A stretch of DNA of 64,000 nucleotides from Cohnella lupini (GTDB lineage: Bacteria > Bacillota > Bacilli > Paenibacillales > Paenibacillaceae), in NCBI RefSeq assembly GCF_003386205.1, contig NZ_QRDY01000001.1, forward strand, positions 248,001 through 312,000. Reading direction: 5' to 3'. Below are positions 60,864 through 64,000 of the stretch, in pieces. The notes beneath the pieces were generated by a model. That model saw only the letters and a program-made list of their open reading frames with translations. It had not been told where the DNA came from and ran no database searches. Made by a program: the position numbers and the translations under genes. Each line of letters starts with the position of its first letter. The stretch's first letter is position 1.

Positions 60864-61826
60864 ATGACCGTTTATGTGGATTTAGTCTTTTTTAACAATC
60901 TAGCTGTAGACGGAACAGTACTTCTGGCGACGGCTAAAGTACGTCATCTTCGGCCAACCCGGACCCGATTGTTCTCTGGGGCTATATTGGGTGCGTTGTA
61001 TGCGGCAGTAATGTTCTGGGCCCATATTCCTTACTTGTATTCCTTCGGCGTCAAAGTAATGATTTCTTTATTTATGGTGTTACTCACTTTCGGTTATGGG
61101 GGGCCGTTGCAGCTTGCGCGCAATTTCTGCGCTTTTTATCTGGTCAATTTCGCTACGCTAGGCGGGGTTATCGGTCTATCCTTCCTCCTGCAATCCGCGG
61201 ATTCTCCATGGGGCGGTATGTCGTTTACCCCGGACGGGGGTTTGATCTTGAAGTGGCAGATGCAGCTCGGAATGTTTATCGTTACTTTTCTTTTATCGGT
61301 TTGGTTATTCCGCAGTTCGTCAGAGACCCGTAAAAAGCGTCAGGAATTAGAACAGCTTTTTTGGGAAATCGAAATCAAGCTAGCTGATGGCAGTTGGAAG
61401 ATGAGAGCTCTCCTGGATACGGGAAACCGGCTTTACGACCCTTTAACCCGAATTCCAGTCATGATCATGGAGGCGAGCATTTGGAGAGAGGAACTGCCTG
61501 CAGGATGGTGCGACCGGCTTAAGGAAGTAGCTCCGGATCAACTCTTATCGGAAATGGCTAACCAATCTATGGAACAGTATCCGTGGGCAGATCGACTTCG
61601 ACTCGTTCCATATCGCGGAGTTAACGGAAATACCCGTCTTATGCTGGCCGTAAAGCCGGATGCTGTCTTATTGTCTAAGGAAGGACATCCCCCTCTTCAG
61701 GTGAACCGGGTACTTATTGGTTTAGATGGAGGCACTTTGTCATCCGAAGGAACTTACCGCGCCATCGTCCATCCGGACATGGCTCTTGCCGATGCTGCGT
61801 CATCGGCTCCATCTCAACCTGCGTGA
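60864..61826 (+). CDS. spoIIGA: sporulation sigma-E factor-processing peptidase SpoIIGA
   Basis: A membrane aspartic protease, 320 residues, that cleaves pro-sigma-E in the mother cell after a signal from SpoIIR. Five membrane segments (residues 1-148) precede a cytoplasmic protease domain with Asp185 in LLDTGNRLYDPLT, which forms the active site in a dimer. ATG 60864 is used because homologues begin at this strand (TVYVDLVFFNNLAVD) and TGGGGG lies seven bases upstream; the GTG or ATG starts earlier in frame add 12 unrelated residues. sigE follows after 15 bp. Confidence 0.95.
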   Translation: MTVYVDLVFFNNLAVDGTVLLATAKVRHLRPTRTRLFSGAILGALYAAVMFWAHIPYLYSFGVKVMISLFMVLLTFGYGGPLQLARNFCAFYLVNFATLGGVIGLSFLLQSADSPWGGMSFTPDGGLILKWQMQLGMFIVTFLLSVWLFRSSSETRKKRQELEQLFWEIEIKLADGSWKMRALLDTGNRLYDPLTRIPVMIMEASIWREELPAGWCDRLKEVAPDQLLSEMANQSMEQYPWADRLRLVPYRGVNGNTRLMLAVKPDAVLLSKEGHPPLQVNRVLIGLDGGTLSSEGTYRAIVHPDMALADAASSAPSQPA

Positions 61827-61841
61827 CAGGAGGTAGCAGAA

Positions 61842-62564
61842 ATGTTCGTGAACTTGAGATTAAGGTCCCAATTATCGCTTTATCGCCTGTTATTTTGGTT
61901 TGGTTGGAAGAGCGAGGAAGTTTACTACATCGGAGGCAGCGAAGCATTGCCTCCACCGCTTAGCCGGGAAGAAGAAGAATATTTACTGGAAAGGTTATCT
62001 ACGGGAGATGCCGCGATCCGTGCGATGCTCATTGAGCGTAATCTGCGGTTAGTCGTTTATATCGCTCGAAAATTCGAGAACACGGGAATTCATATCGAAG
62101 ACCTTGTATCTATCGGAGCCATCGGACTTATTAAAGCCGTAAATACATTTGATCCAGATAAGAAGATCAAATTAGCAACTTACGCTTCACGCTGTATCGA
62201 GAATGAGATTTTGATGTACTTGCGTCGGAACAGCAAGACGAGGACGGAAGTTTCTTTCGATGAGCCTTTGAATATCGATTGGGACGGAAATGAATTGTTG
62301 CTATCCGATGTTCTGGGAACGGAGAATGATACGATTTACCGTAACATCGAAGAGCAAGTAGACAGGAAACTTCTACACAAGGCTTTGGATAAGCTTAGCG
62401 AGAGGGAACGAACGATTATGGAATTACGTTTTGGTCTTGCGGACGGCGAAGAAAAAACTCAGAAGGATGTTGCTGACCTTTTAGGAATATCCCAATCGTA
62501 TATCTCAAGGCTAGAAAAACGCATAATTAAGCGGCTGCGCAAGGAATTCAATAAAATGGTTTAG
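61842..62564 (+). CDS. sigE: RNA polymerase sporulation sigma factor SigE (pro-form)
   Basis: The early mother-cell sigma factor, 240 residues. The N-terminal prosequence (about 27-29 residues, ending near [17 protein letters not shown]) is removed by SpoIIGA. Region 2 ([30 protein letters not shown]) and region 4 ([15 protein letters not shown] ... [23 protein letters not shown]) follow. CAGGAGGTAG precedes ATG 61842. It is co-transcribed with spoIIGA. Confidence 0.97.
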   Translation: MFVNLRLRSQLSLYRLLFWFGWKSEEVYYIGGSEALPPPLSREEEEYLLERLSTGDAAIRAMLIERNLRLVVYIARKFENTGIHIEDLVSIGAIGLIKAVNTFDPDKKIKLATYASRCIENEILMYLRRNSKTRTEVSFDEPLNIDWDGNELLLSDVLGTENDTIYRNIEEQVDRKLLHKALDKLSERERTIMELRFGLADGEEKTQKDVADLLGISQSYISRLEKRIIKRLRKEFNKMV

Positions 62565-62627
62565 AAGTTGAGAGAAAATTCGCGCATTTCATACTTTTGC
62601 CGAGACTGCCATAAGTCTCAAATAGCG

Positions 62628-62656
62628 GAATAAAAACCCCCTTCCCGGAGATACTT
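62628..62656 (+). promoter_or_regulatory. candidate sigma-F promoter of sigG
   Basis: GAATA (62628-62632), 14 bp, then GGAGATACTT (62647-62656), which fits the sigma-F -10 pattern GGNRANAHTR at 9 of 10 positions. The -35 fits GYWTA at 4 of 5. Spacing is one base short of ideal. sigG is sigma-F-dependent in B. subtilis. Confidence 0.45.
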
Positions 62657-62688
62657 TACATTAATGCTGCTCCCCGGGAGGAATTGCC

Positions 62689-63471
62689 TTGACCCGCAAC
62701 AAAGTGGAGATTTGTGGAGTGGACACCTCAAAGCTGCCCGTTCTAACCAATGCCGAAATGAGGGAACTATTTCTTGCTCTACAAACCCGAGGAGAGATCA
62801 CCGCCAGGGAAAAATTAGTAAACGGTAACCTGCGACTGGTGCTGAGCGTGATCCAACGGTTTAATAACCGAGGAGAATTCGTCGATGATTTATTTCAAGT
62901 CGGTTGCATTGGGTTGATGAAAGCGATCGACAACTTTGATCTAGGCCAGAACGTTAGATTTTCGACCTATGCCGTTCCGATGATCATCGGGGAAATCCGT
63001 CGTTATCTGAGAGATAACAATCCGATTCGCGTGTCGCGTAGCTTGCGAGATATCGCTTATAAAGCGTTGCAGGTCAGAGACCAGTTAACGAATCAACATT
63101 CTCGCGAGCCGACAATACTGGAAATTTCGCAGGTTCTTAACGTACCCAAGGAAGATATCGTATTCGCTTTGGACGCGATTCAGGACCCGGTATCCTTGTT
63201 CGAGCCGATCTATCACGACGGCGGAGACCCGATCTTCGTCATGGATCAGATCAGCGACGAGCGCAACAAAGATGCTCAATGGATAGAGGAAATTGCACTT
63301 CGCGAAGCGATGAGAAAACTCAATGATCGCGAGAAAATGATTCTGTCCATGCGTTTCTTCGAAGGAAAAACCCAGATGGAAGTCGCCGACGAGATCGGCA
63401 TCTCCCAGGCTCAAGTATCTCGTCTCGAGAAATCCGCGATCCAGCAAATGCAAAAGCACGTAAAAACTTAA
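62689..63471 (+). CDS. sigG: RNA polymerase sporulation sigma factor SigG
   Basis: The late forespore sigma factor, 260 residues. The N-terminus RNKVEICGVDTSKLPVL is diagnostic of SigG; region 2 (NLRLVLSVIQRF, FSTYAVPMIIGEIRRYLRD), region 3 and region 4 (LNDREKMILSMRFFEGKTQMEVADEIGISQAQVSRLEK) follow. TTG 62689 has GGGAGGAA upstream at proper spacing. It sits after sigE as in B. subtilis, with a separate sigma-F-like promoter and its own terminator. Confidence 0.97.
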   Translation: MTRNKVEICGVDTSKLPVLTNAEMRELFLALQTRGEITAREKLVNGNLRLVLSVIQRFNNRGEFVDDLFQVGCIGLMKAIDNFDLGQNVRFSTYAVPMIIGEIRRYLRDNNPIRVSRSLRDIAYKALQVRDQLTNQHSREPTILEISQVLNVPKEDIVFALDAIQDPVSLFEPIYHDGGDPIFVMDQISDERNKDAQWIEEIALREAMRKLNDREKMILSMRFFEGKTQMEVADEIGISQAQVSRLEKSAIQQMQKHVKT

Positions 63472-63488
63472 AAAGCAGCTTTCTTTGC

Positions 63489-63520
63489 GAAAGGATGGGG
63501 CATATGCTTCATCCTTTTTC
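63489..63520 (+). terminator. intrinsic terminator of sigG
   Basis: GAAAGGATG (63489-63497) pairs with CATCCTTTTTC around a loop that holds a GCATATGC palindrome; the T-run is in the 3' strand. Confidence 0.8.
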
Positions 63521-63794
63521 GTTGGAATCCTTTATATCCATTATCCCGTCGTCTCAGGTAGGAATTTCTTAGACCGCATATCATTCATTAATCCGCAATG
63601 TCCTTTTCCCCCCTTATGTCCACTATCCCCTTCGCTCAGAAAGTGGTCTAACAGTAACAGCTATTACCCCTAGGTATGATCCCATTACAAAGCTAAAAGC
63701 AAAGGGCAGATATTACTTCCTAGGAAATAACCTAAATGCTACGACCAAAGCAAGAGTCGCAATCGCACCAAAATGCAACAGCCAATATATCCGG
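63521..63794. other. non-coding spacer after sigG, nothing recognised
   Basis: No supported ORF, promoter or RNA is seen in this AT-rich stretch. From about 63740 it begins to show AAAGCAA words that lead into the repeat array. Confidence 0.5.
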
Positions 63795-64000
63795 AGCAAT
63801 ACCAAAGCAATACCAAAGCAAAAACCAAAGCAATACCAAGCAATAACCAAAGCAATAATCAAAGCAAAGTGAAAGCAAAAACCAAAGTACAAACCAAAGT
63901 ACAAACCAAAGTACAAACCAAAGTACAAACCAAAGTACAAACCAAAGTACAAACCAAAGTACAAACCAAAGTACAAACCAAAGTACAAACCAAAGTACAA
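63795..64000. repeat. 12-bp tandem repeat array with degenerate flank, runs off the window
   Basis: From 63879 to the window end (122 bp) the unit AAACCAAAGTAC repeats perfectly about ten times. From 63795 to 63878 the array is degenerate, built from ACCAAAGCAAT-like units of 11-12 bp. The unit has no stop codon in any of the six frames, so every frame is open, including one on the minus strand that reads as repeated Phe-Gly-Leu-Tyr; this is not evidence for a gene. The array continues beyond the window. Confidence 0.95.

Noticed and set aside
63713..64000. Minus-strand frame encoding repeated Phe-Gly-Leu-Tyr
   Set aside because: The 12-bp unit has no stop codon in any of six frames, so an open frame is automatic. 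No start or ribosome site is visible in the window.
63795..64000. CRISPR array
   Set aside because: Units are 12 bp and contiguous; there are no spacers and no cas genes.

Overview
The window is a stretch of chromosome from an endospore-forming Firmicute of the order Bacillales, most like Paenibacillus or Cohnella. The grounds are: the order glyS-ppsR-yqxD-dnaG-sigA-trmK-yqfO; the order typA-ylaH with ylaJ-phoH nearby; the division and cell-wall cluster bshC / mraZ-rsmH-ftsL-pbpB-spoVD-murE-murF-mraY-murD-spoVE-murG-murB-murA-divIB-ftsA-ftsZ-spoIIGA-sigE-sigG; a MurE with the meso-diaminopimelate DNPR motif; sporulation genes (spoVD, spoVE, spoIIGA, sigE, sigG, rsfA, YhcN/YlaJ-type lipoprotein); and a bacillithiol gene. 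By eye the coding GC is near 50 percent, higher than in B. subtilis. No tRNA, rRNA, insertion sequence, prophage or CRISPR array was seen. Assignments come from recognising motifs and gene order by reading; no database was searched.

Layout. 1-8.2 kb: end of glyS, PPDK regulatory protein, YqxD, primase, major sigma factor, an unknown membrane protein, TrmK and YqfO. 8.3-8.8 kb: RNase P RNA of class A architecture with its own promoter and terminator. 8.8-17.9 kb: secreted subtilase, YpuI-like protein, DUF1540 protein, lytic transglycosylase, the cysteine desulfurase/thiI pair, two divergent TerC proteins, a small membrane protein and a GNAT acetyltransferase. 17.9-21.9 kb: typA behind a structured leader, a 45-bp tandem repeat, ylaH, a small acidic protein and an LCP-family wall-polymer ligase. 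22.0-26.7 kb: an assimilatory nitrite reductase locus, with nirBD facing an ANTAR regulator and a TrpD-like protein. 26.8-40.7 kb: mixed housekeeping and spore-related genes (YlaJ, PhoH, solute-binding protein, MidA-like methyltransferase, DUF2626, RsfA, PanE, DUF3397, BshC, adenosylhomocysteinase, DUF4349 lipoprotein). 40.8-63.5 kb: the dcw cluster running into the spoIIG-sigG sporulation locus. 63.8-64.0 kb: a 12-bp tandem array that runs off the window.

Most interesting locus. The nirBD leader (about 23.79-23.94 kb) can form two small hairpins, each with the hexaloop AATGAA (A at position 1, G at position 4), followed by an intrinsic-terminator-like hairpin that reuses the 3' strand of the second one. 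This is the architecture of RNA targets of ANTAR antiterminators. An ANTAR protein is encoded divergently next door. Its receiver domain seems to lack the phosphorylated aspartate, and its gene overlaps one for a TrpD-like protein with a broken phosphoribosyl-pyrophosphate loop. A perfect GlnR/TnrA-type box covers the nirB -35 region. Together these suggest nitrogen control at initiation plus ANTAR-controlled antitermination, with the TrpD-like protein as candidate signal partner (inference).

Cell-wall region. Three 10-bp-spaced AGTGG repeats, a likely MraZ operator, open the dcw cluster. Precursor synthesis (murE to murB, murA), lipid-linked steps (mraY, murG), the SEDS/PBP polymerase pair (spoVE, spoVD, pbpB) and the divisome (ftsL, divIB, ftsA, ftsZ) follow in order, with internal promoters suggested before murE and before ftsA (sigma-H type). 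The region ends with the sigma-E activation pair and sigG, the latter behind a sigma-F-like promoter.
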